6,534 nucleotides of DNA from NCBI GenBank assembly GCA_945868195.1, contig CAMBLP010000115.1:1-6534 (forward strand), written 5' to 3'. Below, piece by piece: positions 1 through 5,994 of this stretch. The notes under the pieces were generated by a model. It was not told the origin of the DNA. It worked only from the letters and a program-made list of their open reading frames with translations, and did no database searches. The stretch is from Bordetella parapertussis. Lineage in GTDB: Bacteria > Pseudomonadota > Gammaproteobacteria > Burkholderiales > Burkholderiaceae_B. Each line of letters begins with the position of its first letter. Position 1 is the first letter of the stretch. A program made the translations under genes and the position numbers.

Positions 1-56
1 CCGACAGATGAGATGAGCAGAATCAATGTAGAAACAATGCTTAAAAGGGTTTTCAT
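1..56 (-). CDS. Start of a gene for an exported protein (partial, cut by window edge)
   Basis: Only the first 18 full codons are inside the window. Read on the minus strand they give MKTLLSIVSTLILLISSV, followed by a Gly-type codon start (GG). This is a classic signal-peptide N-terminus: one Lys followed by a continuous hydrophobic stretch. The start is well supported because a strong AGGAG Shine-Dalgarno (complement of 65-69) sits 8 nt before the ATG at 56. No lipobox Cys is reached before the edge, so a lipoprotein and an ordinary periplasmic or outer-membrane protein are both possible. It lies 85 bp downstream of the barrel gene on the same strand and may be co-transcribed with it. The mature function cannot be seen. 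Confidence 0.7.
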   Translation of the reverse strand, partial: MKTLLSIVSTLILLISSV

Positions 57-64
57 TTTTCAAT

Positions 65-69
65 CTCCT
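65..69 (-). promoter_or_regulatory. Ribosome binding site of the partial exported-protein gene
   Basis: The complement reads AGGAG, spaced 8 nt from the ATG at 54-56. It is a near-consensus Shine-Dalgarno and is the main evidence that the short open stretch running off the left edge is a real gene. Confidence 0.7.
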
Positions 70-141
70 AATGAGAGTTTAAAGATACATCACGGCTACC
101 GTTTCCAATATTGTAAGCATTTTAAAGAGCTTGTGGTGGTC

Positions 142-1101
142 TCAGAAGCTCACAGCTAGACCAATCGCAAAACCCCGAACATTGTCACCAAAAGCGTAGC
201 GCGCCACGATTCTGGTTCTCGTGATAACCGCTTTGTATTTGCTCGAGTCAAACTCGATACCTGCACCCACAGAGGTTAAGTTATTGAAACCCAGTAGACC
301 GCGCTGGTCTCCCAGATAAACAGTATTGGCAGCCTCTAGGACGTAGCGAAGAGGTTTGTCCATCACAACGAGGCCTGTGGGGGCGCGATAGCGCATATAC
401 AGGCTGGCGGCCTCTGCGGAGGAGGACCCCCCAATCGTAGCGGAGGAATCAAAAGTTCGAAGTCGGATATTGGTGTAACGCAACTCGACATCGATTTCGT
501 GCTCTGGTTTGACAAGGGTGTAGTCGAGCATGAGTGAGCCGCCTAAACCGTAGGCGTTGAGTCTCCCTCTTTTTAAAAAGTCAAACGAAGGATCTAGGCG
601 ATCATCAAGAAATCGGCCGGCTAAGGAAGCGTCCGATTCGAGATGGGCCAGAGAAAAGTTAAAAATGGGTCGCAGCACCAGATTGGGAGCAATAGGGAAG
701 TCGTAGCCAACGCCACCTGACAAGGCGATCGAATTCCAACGAGCAGGGACGGTGCGAAAGTCCTGACCTCGTTCGCTTACAAAAACAGGATCGAAGCGCA
801 TGACGGCTGCCGAGCCCTCGAGATAGACAGGGACATTTTTGCTGAGGGTTTCCCCGCCCGCGAATTGCGTCATGAATACGCGATTTTGTCCGACTTGATC
901 GTCGCGGATAGATAAAAAGCTGCTTGTTAGATCAGGTACGACGGAATAGGACATCATGGCGAGAACTTCATCCGCGCTTTCTTTGATTTTGGCGGCCGGC
1001 AAAAGGCCTAGGCCTCGCGCATGAGATGCACTTGTCATGATCTCGGATAAAGATAATGTCAAGATAAAGAGAAGATTGAGGATAAATGCTTTGGAAAACA
1101 T
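142..1101 (-). CDS. Predicted outer-membrane beta-barrel protein (solitary autotransporter-barrel-like)
   Basis: The product has 319 residues. Residues 1-28 form a signal peptide: a short basic start, a hydrophobic core at about 6-18, and a likely cleavage after Ser-His-Ala (26-28). The rest alternates polar and hydrophobic residues with many aromatic and Gly positions, as in transmembrane beta-strands (e.g. RWNSIALSGGVGYDF at 121-135, LRPIFNFSLAHLES at 143-156). The last strand (FAIGLAVSF, 311-319) ends in Phe, the usual outer-membrane assembly signal. Size and features such as YLEG..AVMRFDPVF (93-107) followed by GGVGYDF resemble the 'solitary outer membrane autotransporter beta-barrel' family. 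That family match is from memory and is less certain than the barrel call. No passenger domain is present. The Shine-Dalgarno before the ATG is poor; Met22 is an alternative start but would destroy the signal peptide, so the first ATG is preferred. Substrate or role is unknown. Confidence 0.72.
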   Translation of the reverse strand: MFSKAFILNLLFILTLSLSEIMTSASHARGLGLLPAAKIKESADEVLAMMSYSVVPDLTSSFLSIRDDQVGQNRVFMTQFAGGETLSKNVPVYLEGSAAVMRFDPVFVSERGQDFRTVPARWNSIALSGGVGYDFPIAPNLVLRPIFNFSLAHLESDASLAGRFLDDRLDPSFDFLKRGRLNAYGLGGSLMLDYTLVKPEHEIDVELRYTNIRLRTFDSSATIGGSSSAEAASLYMRYRAPTGLVVMDKPLRYVLEAANTVYLGDQRGLLGFNNLTSVGAGIEFDSSKYKAVITRTRIVARYAFGDNVRGFAIGLAVSF

Positions 1102-1138
1102 GGGGCCGTTAAAACTTCAAAGTGTTTAGCGCATAAAG

Positions 1139-1158
1139 GATAGATTGTAATATCTACC
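1139..1158. promoter_or_regulatory. Imperfect dyad in the divergent intergenic region, possible operator
   Basis: GATAGAT (1139-1145) and ATCTACC (1152-1158) form an inverted repeat with one mismatch around a 6-nt AT-rich centre. It lies in the 5' leader of the minus-strand barrel gene, between its ATG and a TATAAA-like box at 1173-1178. It could be a regulator site or a weak RNA hairpin, but a chance match in AT-rich DNA is not excluded. Confidence 0.22.
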
Positions 1159-1172
1159 TATCGGAGACATCT

Positions 1173-1178
1173 TTTATA
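1173..1178 (-). promoter_or_regulatory. Candidate -10 box for the outer-membrane barrel gene
   Basis: The complement reads TATAAA inside an AT-rich tract, about 70 nt upstream of the barrel ATG. A partial -35 (TTCGTA, complement of 1194-1199) is present, but with a short 15-nt spacer. Only the -10 hexamer is a decent match, so the call is weak. Confidence 0.22.
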
Positions 1179-1251
1179 TTTTTTAGGGAATGATACGAAT
1201 TTGCTCCCAACGCTCAACCGCTCAGCGAGAATAGCGTGATTGGTATTTGTT

Positions 1252-1257
1252 TAAAAT
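1252..1257 (+). promoter_or_regulatory. Candidate -10 box for the decarboxylase-hydrolase unit
   Basis: TAAAAT matches TATAAT at five of six positions and lies about 26 nt before the decarboxylase ATG, with a TG close to the extended -10 position but one base off. No convincing -35 is found at 16-18 nt spacing, so a weak or activator-dependent promoter is the best reading. Confidence 0.25.
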
Positions 1258-1283
1258 GTTTACTTATTTGAGGTTGATGCACT

Positions 1284-2507
1284 ATGTCGCGCGAGCTTGA
1301 TCAGGAGTTTTTGCTTAATTCTCAGGCGTTGCTGCATGCTGTTTCACTGATGGGAAATCATTTTTCAGTCGCGGATCCTGTTTCAATCGGTGCTGTATTG
1401 CCAGAGTCGGGGCTAGGTTCGATTGAAACTCTGGATCAGCTTGCCCCAATCGTGTTGGGACATGCCGCGCGACTGGGCGCATCGACAGCTTTTGCACACA
1501 AGGATCCCCCTACGCCTTGGGTGACTTGGGCGACGACCCTTTGGAATGCCTCGCTCAATCAAAATTTATTGCACCCTGCGACTGCGCCTGTCGCCCGTCA
1601 ACTCGAAGAAAAAGTCATCGCTTGGTTATGTCCGTATTTCGGCATGACGGGCGGGCATATGACTCCAGGATCGTCGGCGGCCAACATCACTGCCTTATGG
1701 GCGGCGCGCGAATGCGCCGGTATCACCGAGGTGGTGGCGTCAGACTCAGCGCACCTGTCGATTAAAAAGGCTGCCAATATTCTCGGTCTGCGCTTCACCA
1801 TGATTCCAACGGATGCGCATGGAGTGCTTTGTCCTGAGGCCCTACCCAAGGACATGTCTCGCGCAGCGTTGGTCTTGACTTCTGGCACGACGAGTGTTGG
1901 TGCGCTCGATCCACTCGAACTGATTGGCAGGGCGGCCTGGACCCATGTGGATGCGGCCTGGGGTGGTCCCTTGCGCTTAACCCGTTTTGCGGATCGACTC
2001 GATGGCATCGCGCGCGCTGATTCGGTCGCGGTGTCCTCGCACAAATGGCTTTTTCAACCGAAAGAATCCGCACTTATTTTTTTTCGTGATGCAGAAAAGG
2101 CAACTGAAGCAATTAGTTTTGGTGGTGCCTATTTGACCGAGCCGAATGTGGGTTTACTCGGCTCTCATGGGGCGACAGCGATTCCATTGTTGGCGACCCT
2201 GATGAGTTGGGGGCGTGAGGGTGTCGCGCAACGTATCGAGCGTTGTATGGCGCTGGCAGATGAATTGGCCGAGTTTGTTCGTAGCGATACTCGGCTCGAG
2301 TTGTTTGCCAAGCCCACGACTGGCATCGTCGCCTGGCGGGCCATGGAGCCAAAAACGACCGAACGCCTCATGCAACAATTACCTGCAGGTATGATTTCGA
2401 CTGTGACGATTGGGCAGCATCAATGGCTGCGTAACACCGCAGCGAATCCTAATGCAGAGATGCCGTTGATGATTAAGACGATTAGAAAAGTATTGGATGA
2501 AGCATGA
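1284..2507 (+). CDS. PLP-dependent group II decarboxylase (glutamate/aromatic amino acid decarboxylase family)
   Basis: The 407-residue product belongs to the pyridoxal-phosphate-dependent decarboxylases of the aspartate-aminotransferase fold, which remove the alpha-carboxyl of an amino acid to give an amine in the cytoplasm. The family landmarks appear in order: APVARQLEEKVIAWL (101-115), the cofactor phosphate region TGGHMTPGSSAANITALWAARE (122-143), His157 in SAHLSIKKA (expected to stack on the PLP ring), SGTTSVGALDP (200-210), Asp223 in HVDAAWGG (pairs with the PLP ring nitrogen) and the Schiff-base Lys254 in SSHKW. All the expected PLP-contact residues are present, so it should be active. 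It is short compared with many members (about 450-500 residues). The ATG is preceded by GAGG 10 nt upstream. Its stop overlaps the next start as ATGA, indicating translational coupling to the hydrolase. The sequence does not reveal the substrate; glutamate, aspartate, tyrosine/DOPA-type and sulfinate amino acids are all possible. Confidence 0.88.
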   Translation: MSRELDQEFLLNSQALLHAVSLMGNHFSVADPVSIGAVLPESGLGSIETLDQLAPIVLGHAARLGASTAFAHKDPPTPWVTWATTLWNASLNQNLLHPATAPVARQLEEKVIAWLCPYFGMTGGHMTPGSSAANITALWAARECAGITEVVASDSAHLSIKKAANILGLRFTMIPTDAHGVLCPEALPKDMSRAALVLTSGTTSVGALDPLELIGRAAWTHVDAAWGGPLRLTRFADRLDGIARADSVAVSSHKWLFQPKESALIFFRDAEKATEAISFGGAYLTEPNVGLLGSHGATAIPLLATLMSWGREGVAQRIERCMALADELAEFVRSDTRLELFAKPTTGIVAWRAMEPKTTERLMQQLPAGMISTVTIGQHQWLRNTAANPNAEMPLMIKTIRKVLDEA

Positions 2508-3214
2508 CCGTAAATACCACCACAAACACCAAACCAACAATTGTTCTGGCCCCCGGTTTTATGACCGACTACGACATGTGGAGTGACTTTGTTCCTTTTT
2601 TAAAGGATTACAACGTCCTATACGCGGACTTTAGAGAAGGGACAACGTTGCAAGAGTTGGCTGCAAGTAATTTACGCCGTTGCCCGGAGCGGATTATTTT
2701 GATTGGATTTTCTTTAGGTGGTTATATTTGTCGCCATATGTTGTATCAGGCACCAGAGCGTGTGGAGGCGTTGGTCTTGATTGGAACGTCCACCAGACCC
2801 ATGGCACCGCCCGTGACTGACGGGCCGGCCGTCAAAATGTTTCGTGGCATGAGTCGCAGCGCTCTTAGGCGTGCCGTACATGTGGATCGAGAAAATGACG
2901 AGACGCTGATCGATAGATTGAAAGAGATGGGAGAGCGCTTAGGTGCCGAGGTATTTGCACGTTTATCTGCGCTTGAGCGGAAATCTGATCTTGAAATGAT
3001 GCGGACGATTCAATGCCCTGTCTTGGTGGTGACTGCAGATCAGGATCGGTTACGCACGATGGAGGAGGCCACTGAAATGGCTGAGGCCGCCAACGCTCCG
3101 CTCGTGGTACTTGAACATTGTGGACATATGATGCCGATGGAAGAGCCTAAACAGCTTGCCAATGTGGTGCTGAGCTGGCTTTCAAAAGAGCTTGGGCAGC
3201 CACGATCATCATAG
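2504..3214 (+). CDS. Alpha/beta hydrolase
   Basis: This 236-residue cytoplasmic enzyme has the alpha/beta-hydrolase fold and no signal peptide. The first strand and oxyanion-loop region is IVLAPGFMTDYDMW (13-26), with Pro-Gly-Phe replacing the common His-Gly. The nucleophile elbow is GFSLGG with Ser70. The acid is in VVTADQDRL (Asp181 likely, Asp179 as the alternative). The catalytic His is His208 in HCGHMMPMEEP. A reduced cap region at about 100-165 is rich in Arg and Glu. The triad is complete, so an esterase, thioesterase, lactonase or C-C hydrolase role is possible, but the substrate is not readable. The ATG at 2504 overlaps the decarboxylase stop (ATGA) and has only a weak GGA Shine-Dalgarno, fitting translation by coupling. 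The shared message suggests it acts on a substrate or product linked to the decarboxylase; that is an inference. Confidence 0.85.
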   Translation: MTVNTTTNTKPTIVLAPGFMTDYDMWSDFVPFLKDYNVLYADFREGTTLQELAASNLRRCPERIILIGFSLGGYICRHMLYQAPERVEALVLIGTSTRPMAPPVTDGPAVKMFRGMSRSALRRAVHVDRENDETLIDRLKEMGERLGAEVFARLSALERKSDLEMMRTIQCPVLVVTADQDRLRTMEEATEMAEAANAPLVVLEHCGHMMPMEEPKQLANVVLSWLSKELGQPRSS

Positions 3215-3314
3215 AGAGTCGTCAGGATTTGCGAGCATGTCGGTCGCTGTCGTGAGTTGTGGGTGCTAAAGTCAATCACCTGTTTTTAACGCATCATTTA
3301 CTGGGATTTCTTTC

Positions 3315-3590
3315 ATGAGCGCTCGCAAGCTTTTTTCAAGTTTCTTTGCCGTATCCCTGATGGCTGTTGCTGCAATAGCCGTCGCACAAACACCTACCAC
3401 CAACCAGCAAAAGCAAATCAAGGAGGCTGAGGAGCGTTTTGCTGCTTCGGACAAGAATACGGACGGCAAGCTGACGCTCGAAGAGGCACAAGCCGGGATG
3501 CCGCGGATTGCCTCTAATTTTAAAAAAATCGATGCGAATAACGACGGTTTTGTGACGATCGAAGAAATCAAGGCCATGATCCTCAAGTAA
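3315..3590 (+). CDS. Small exported EF-hand calcium-binding protein
   Basis: The 91-residue product starts with a signal peptide (Arg/Lys at 4-5, hydrophobic core 8-23, likely cleavage after Ala24 in AVAQ). The mature part of about 67 residues holds two canonical EF-hand loops: Asp46 to Glu57 (DKNTDGKLTLEE) and Asp73 to Glu84 (DANNDGFVTIEE). Both have ligands at positions 1, 3, 5, 7, 9 and 12, and Gly at position 6, so both should bind Ca2+ in the periplasm or outside. The helix between them contains GMPRIASNFKKI. Such small calmodulin-like exported proteins are common in proteobacteria and mostly uncharacterised. A GGGA 9 nt before the ATG is an acceptable Shine-Dalgarno. Gaps of 100 bp upstream and 60 bp downstream set it apart from the two overlapping gene clusters on either side. 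Confidence 0.86.
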   Translation: MSARKLFSSFFAVSLMAVAAIAVAQTPTTNQQKQIKEAEERFAASDKNTDGKLTLEEAQAGMPRIASNFKKIDANNDGFVTIEEIKAMILK

Positions 3591-3600
3591 TTCTGCAGCG

Positions 3601-3623
3601 ATGATGTGGCACAATCATTTTTT
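3601..3623 (+). terminator. Weak hairpin plus T-run after the EF-hand gene, possible terminator or attenuator
   Basis: ATGATGT (3601-3607) can pair with AC-A-ATCAT (3611-3618, one bulged A) around a GGC loop, followed directly by a run of six T. The geometry is that of an intrinsic terminator, but the stem is AT-rich and probably inefficient. It may only partly separate the EF-hand gene from the PrpF-family gene. Confidence 0.32.
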
Positions 3624-3637
3624 CAATAACGCCCATC

Positions 3638-3642
3638 AAGAG
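3638..3642 (+). promoter_or_regulatory. Ribosome binding site that sets the PrpF-family start at ATG 3651
   Basis: AAGAG lies 8 nt before ATG 3651, a normal spacing. The in-frame GTG at 3642 overlaps this element and could not use it, so ATG 3651 is the better start. Confidence 0.5.
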
Positions 3643-3650
3643 TGCAGAAA

Positions 3651-4901
3651 ATGTCCAAGCTACAGTCCCCACTCGCGCCCAAGCCACCCGGCGTCGAAAG
3701 CTTTTCACCAACAGTCATTCATGGTGTTGCGCACTTTCCTCTTTATTACATGCGTGGTGGAACGTCGACAGGCGTGGTTCTTTGGGAGCCACATCTGCCT
3801 GAGTCGCTAGAGCTCAAGGAAGAATTGATCCGTCGTGTCATGGGTGTGCCTGTCGAAGGCGAAACCAAAGGCAACAAGCAAATCAATGGTCTTGGGCGCG
3901 GTCCCGCGACAAGCAATAAAGTATTCATCTTGAATATGCACGAGGGTCCTGAGGCGGACTTGAGCAGCACATTGGCACAGCTCGCTGCGGACAAATCCGC
4001 GATTGACTGGAGCGTGAATTGCGGCAATATGTCTTCGGCTTTACCGATGTACGCCTTGGAGACGGGCTTGATTCAGGCGCAAAAACCCTTGACGCAGATT
4101 CGGATTTTTAATACCAATACCAAAGTCATTACCGACGCGCGTGTGAGTACGCCCGAGGGTAGTGCCATGGTGCCTGCCGACACTGAGATCCCGGGTGTGA
4201 TGGGCGCTTTTCCAGGTGTGGAGCTCAGTCTTCGGCAGCCGATTGGTGCCAAGACGGGCAAGCTCTTTCCGACGGGCAATCGTAAGGACGTGTTTGCGGG
4301 CGTGACCGTCAGTTGTCTAGATGTCGCGGTACCCATGGTGATTGTTAATGCGGCTGAGTTGGGTCAACAAGGTGATGAGACGGTTGATGCGCTGAATCAA
4401 GACCATGCACTCAAAGCGCAGCTGCGTGAAATCTGGGTTGAAGCAGGTCTAAAAATGGGACTCAAGAAACGTAATGGTGAGTTGATGACGCGAACCGAAC
4501 TGGAAAACAGTGAAACGGTTCCAAAAATTTGTATGGTTTCTGCGCCTAAGCGCACAGGACACATCACTGTCAGATATTTTACGCCCCAGTCTGCGCATAA
4601 TTCGCTTGCAGTGACAGGCGGATGCTGTCTGGCGACAGCGTGTTTATTACCAGGGACGGTGGCGCATGATGTCGCTCAACAGCTGTCTGAGTTTTCAAAC
4701 GAAGAGCGTGAAATCGTCGTGGATATGGAAAATCCAGCGGGTATTTTGCGTGCCCGCATTCGTGGTGCATTGTCTGGAGATGGAGCATCCATTCCCTGGG
4801 CGGCTTATGCGCGCAATACACAAGTGTTTATGAGGGGGTATGTGCCGATTTACACGCCCTCAAAAGAATTGATGAAATTTTTCTCAGGAGCTTCGACTTG
4901 A
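3651..4901 (+). CDS. PrpF-family isomerase/tautomerase (2-methylaconitate isomerase / 4-oxalomesaconate tautomerase-like)
   Basis: The 416-residue product belongs to the PrpF family (diaminopimelate-epimerase-like fold, two similar halves). These enzymes move protons and double bonds in unsaturated polycarboxylates: 2-methylaconitate in the methylcitrate cycle, 4-oxalomesaconate in gallate breakdown. Family marks in order are RGGTSTG (35-41), the segment GLGRGPATSNKV (80-91) with Lys90, and NCGNMSSA (123-130) with Cys124. Lys90 and Cys124 are 34 residues apart, the same spacing as the Lys73/Cys107 pair proposed as catalytic in PrpF. The C-terminal half has SAHNSLAVTGGCCLATA (314-330). The RGGTSK motif typical of PrpF and GalD has Thr here in place of Lys, and an N-terminal extension of about 25 residues precedes the core, so it is probably a separate subfamily with its own substrate. 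No prp or gallate genes are in view. The stop overlaps the next start as TTGA. ATG 3651 is preferred over GTG 3642 because of its Shine-Dalgarno. Confidence 0.85.
   Translation: MSKLQSPLAPKPPGVESFSPTVIHGVAHFPLYYMRGGTSTGVVLWEPHLPESLELKEELIRRVMGVPVEGETKGNKQINGLGRGPATSNKVFILNMHEGPEADLSSTLAQLAADKSAIDWSVNCGNMSSALPMYALETGLIQAQKPLTQIRIFNTNTKVITDARVSTPEGSAMVPADTEIPGVMGAFPGVELSLRQPIGAKTGKLFPTGNRKDVFAGVTVSCLDVAVPMVIVNAAELGQQGDETVDALNQDHALKAQLREIWVEAGLKMGLKKRNGELMTRTELENSETVPKICMVSAPKRTGHITVRYFTPQSAHNSLAVTGGCCLATACLLPGTVAHDVAQQLSEFSNEEREIVVDMENPAGILRARIRGALSGDGASIPWAAYARNTQVFMRGYVPIYTPSKELMKFFSGAST
4886..4890 (+). promoter_or_regulatory. Ribosome binding site for the TTG start of the AllA-family gene
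   Basis: A full AGGAG core lies 7 nt before TTG 4898, inside the last codons of the PrpF-family gene. This strong, well-placed element is what justifies calling a TTG start. Confidence 0.72.
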
Positions 4902-5374
4902 AAACGATTATTGCCAAACCTTTAAATGCAAAAGATTTCGCGCCATTTGGCGATGTGTTGGAGATCCCTAAAGGACCGGGACGGGTGTATTTTCAAGAAT
5001 CCTTGGGGAATCTGCGTCCACATGCGTCTGCATCGCTCTCGACGACACATAAAGAGCCGAGCCCTAGTTTGCCTTTTGAAGTGAGTCTCTTAGAGCGCCA
5101 CGAGTTTTCCTCGCAGAGTTTTATGCCTGCAGAGGTCAAGTGCTGGATGGTTGTGGTCGCACCCCATGATGCGCAAGGTCAGCCGGACTTAGAGCGCGTT
5201 CAGGCTTTTCTCGCGGACGACACACAGGGCATCACCTACAAGCCAAACACGTGGCACCACGGTTTGACTGTTTTCGATGCGCCGGGGAAATTCAATATTT
5301 TTATGTGGCGCGACAATACATCGGGCGACGAAGAGTTTGTATCCGTTCCAGCCTTTCGTGTCACGCGAGGCTAA
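4898..5374 (+). CDS. allA: Ureidoglycolate lyase family protein (AllA-like)
   Basis: The 158-residue product is close to the roughly 160 of known AllA proteins. These are cupin-like enzymes that split ureidoglycolate to glyoxylate and urea at the end of allantoin use. Visible marks are AKDFAPFGDVLE (11-22), ERHEFSSQSFMPAE (66-79, the family's ERH..SQ.F.P block), the VVVAP strand (85-89) and ITYKPNTWHHG (112-122) with His120/His121. The end reads FNIFMWRDNTSGDEEFVSV, where the classic E. coli-type enzyme has a VVDR-like strand, so it may belong to a distinct subgroup. The start is TTG, backed by AGGAG 7 nt upstream. It overlaps the PrpF-family stop by 4 bp (TTGA), and its own stop shares one base with the GST start (TAATG). 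No allantoinase, allantoicase, urease or glyoxylate genes are in the window, so the substrate may not be ureidoglycolate. The fold and family are firm; the reaction is not. Confidence 0.82.
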   Translation: MKTIIAKPLNAKDFAPFGDVLEIPKGPGRVYFQESLGNLRPHASASLSTTHKEPSPSLPFEVSLLERHEFSSQSFMPAEVKCWMVVVAPHDAQGQPDLERVQAFLADDTQGITYKPNTWHHGLTVFDAPGKFNIFMWRDNTSGDEEFVSVPAFRVTRG

Positions 5375-5994
5375 TGTTGACTGTTGTTTTGTACTCGTAC
5401 CGGCGTTGCCCTTACGCCATGCGCGCGCGGATGGCGCTGTGGTGCGCCGAGATTGCGGTGGAGGTGCGCGAGATTAGTTTGCGCGACAAGCCGCCTGAGA
5501 TGCTGGCGATTTCTCCCAAGGGAACGGTGCCTGTGTTGCACTGTGCCGATGGACAGGTCATTGAGCAGAGTCTAGAGATCATGCGCTGGGCACTGCAACA
5601 GAACGATCCACTCGGGTGGCTGCGCTGGGAGGAGGACTCAGAGGCTTTCGTCCGGCAAGAATCCTTGATCGCGTGCAACGATACGACGTTCAAGCATTGG
5701 CTGGATCGCTATAAATATGCAGAGCGGTACCCAGAGTTTGATCAGGCCTATTATCGTCAGCAGGCGCTGAGTTGCCAGTTGGAGGTGATGGAGCAACGCT
5801 TGTCTCAGTCTGCTTTTTTAGGTGGTGAGAAGGCGGACCTCAGTGATGTGGCGCTATTTCCTTTTGTGAGGCAGTTTGCTGCGGTCGATGCAAACTGGTT
5901 TGATTCCAGTCCTCATCCTGCGACGCGACAGTGGTTACGCGGCTGGGTCGAGAGCGAGCTGTTCAAAAAGATCATGGCCAAGCCGTCGACTTAA
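5374..5994 (+). CDS. Glutathione S-transferase family protein (Cys-type, glutaredoxin-2-like N-terminus)
   Basis: The 206-residue product has a thioredoxin-fold N-terminal domain (1-75) and an all-helical C-terminal domain (about 90-206). The N-terminal active site is RRCPYAMRAR with Cys12 as the likely catalytic thiol. The second Cys of a glutaredoxin CPYC site is Ala15, giving a monothiol centre as in omega- or beta-type GSTs. GTVPVL (50-55) supplies the cis-Pro53, and IEQSLEIMRW (63-72) the glutathione gamma-glutamyl contact Ser66. ADLSDVALFPFVRQF (154-168) is the conserved helix-6 folding motif. The open frame extends upstream to 5251, but that part lies inside the AllA-family gene in another frame. 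ATG 5374, which overlaps the AllA stop as TAATG, gives a proper domain start. A role in thiol transfer, cis-trans isomerisation or detoxification for this cluster is plausible but inferred. The last base of the stop lies in a 4-bp overlap with slyX. Confidence 0.85.
   Translation: MLTVVLYSYRRCPYAMRARMALWCAEIAVEVREISLRDKPPEMLAISPKGTVPVLHCADGQVIEQSLEIMRWALQQNDPLGWLRWEEDSEAFVRQESLIACNDTTFKHWLDRYKYAERYPEFDQAYYRQQALSCQLEVMEQRLSQSAFLGGEKADLSDVALFPFVRQFAAVDANWFDSSPHPATRQWLRGWVESELFKKIMAKPST

Noticed and set aside
1598..2044. 148-residue minus-strand open frame inside the decarboxylase gene
   Set aside because: It lies fully antisense to the PLP-binding core with clear motifs on the plus strand, has a low-complexity Ser/Ala/Pro-rich composition and no recognisable domain or Shine-Dalgarno.
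3215..3314. Possible terminator after the alpha/beta hydrolase gene
   Set aside because: Only a 4-bp stem (GCGA/TCGC near 3230-3246) without an adjacent T-run was found; the later TTTTT at about 3283 has no stem before it.
3272..3586. 104-residue minus-strand open frame over the EF-hand gene
   Set aside because: It is antisense to a gene with a signal peptide and two textbook EF loops, and its own translation shows no family features.
3642..3650. GTG start adding Met-Gln-Lys to the PrpF-family protein
   Set aside because: The only plausible Shine-Dalgarno (AAGAG, 3638-3642) overlaps this GTG but is properly spaced for ATG 3651.
5251..5373. Upstream extension of the GST gene to an ATG inside the AllA-like gene
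   Set aside because: The extra 41 residues show no homology-like pattern and are the out-of-frame reading of the conserved AllA C-terminus. ATG 5374 gives a normal GST N-terminus and a TAATG junction.
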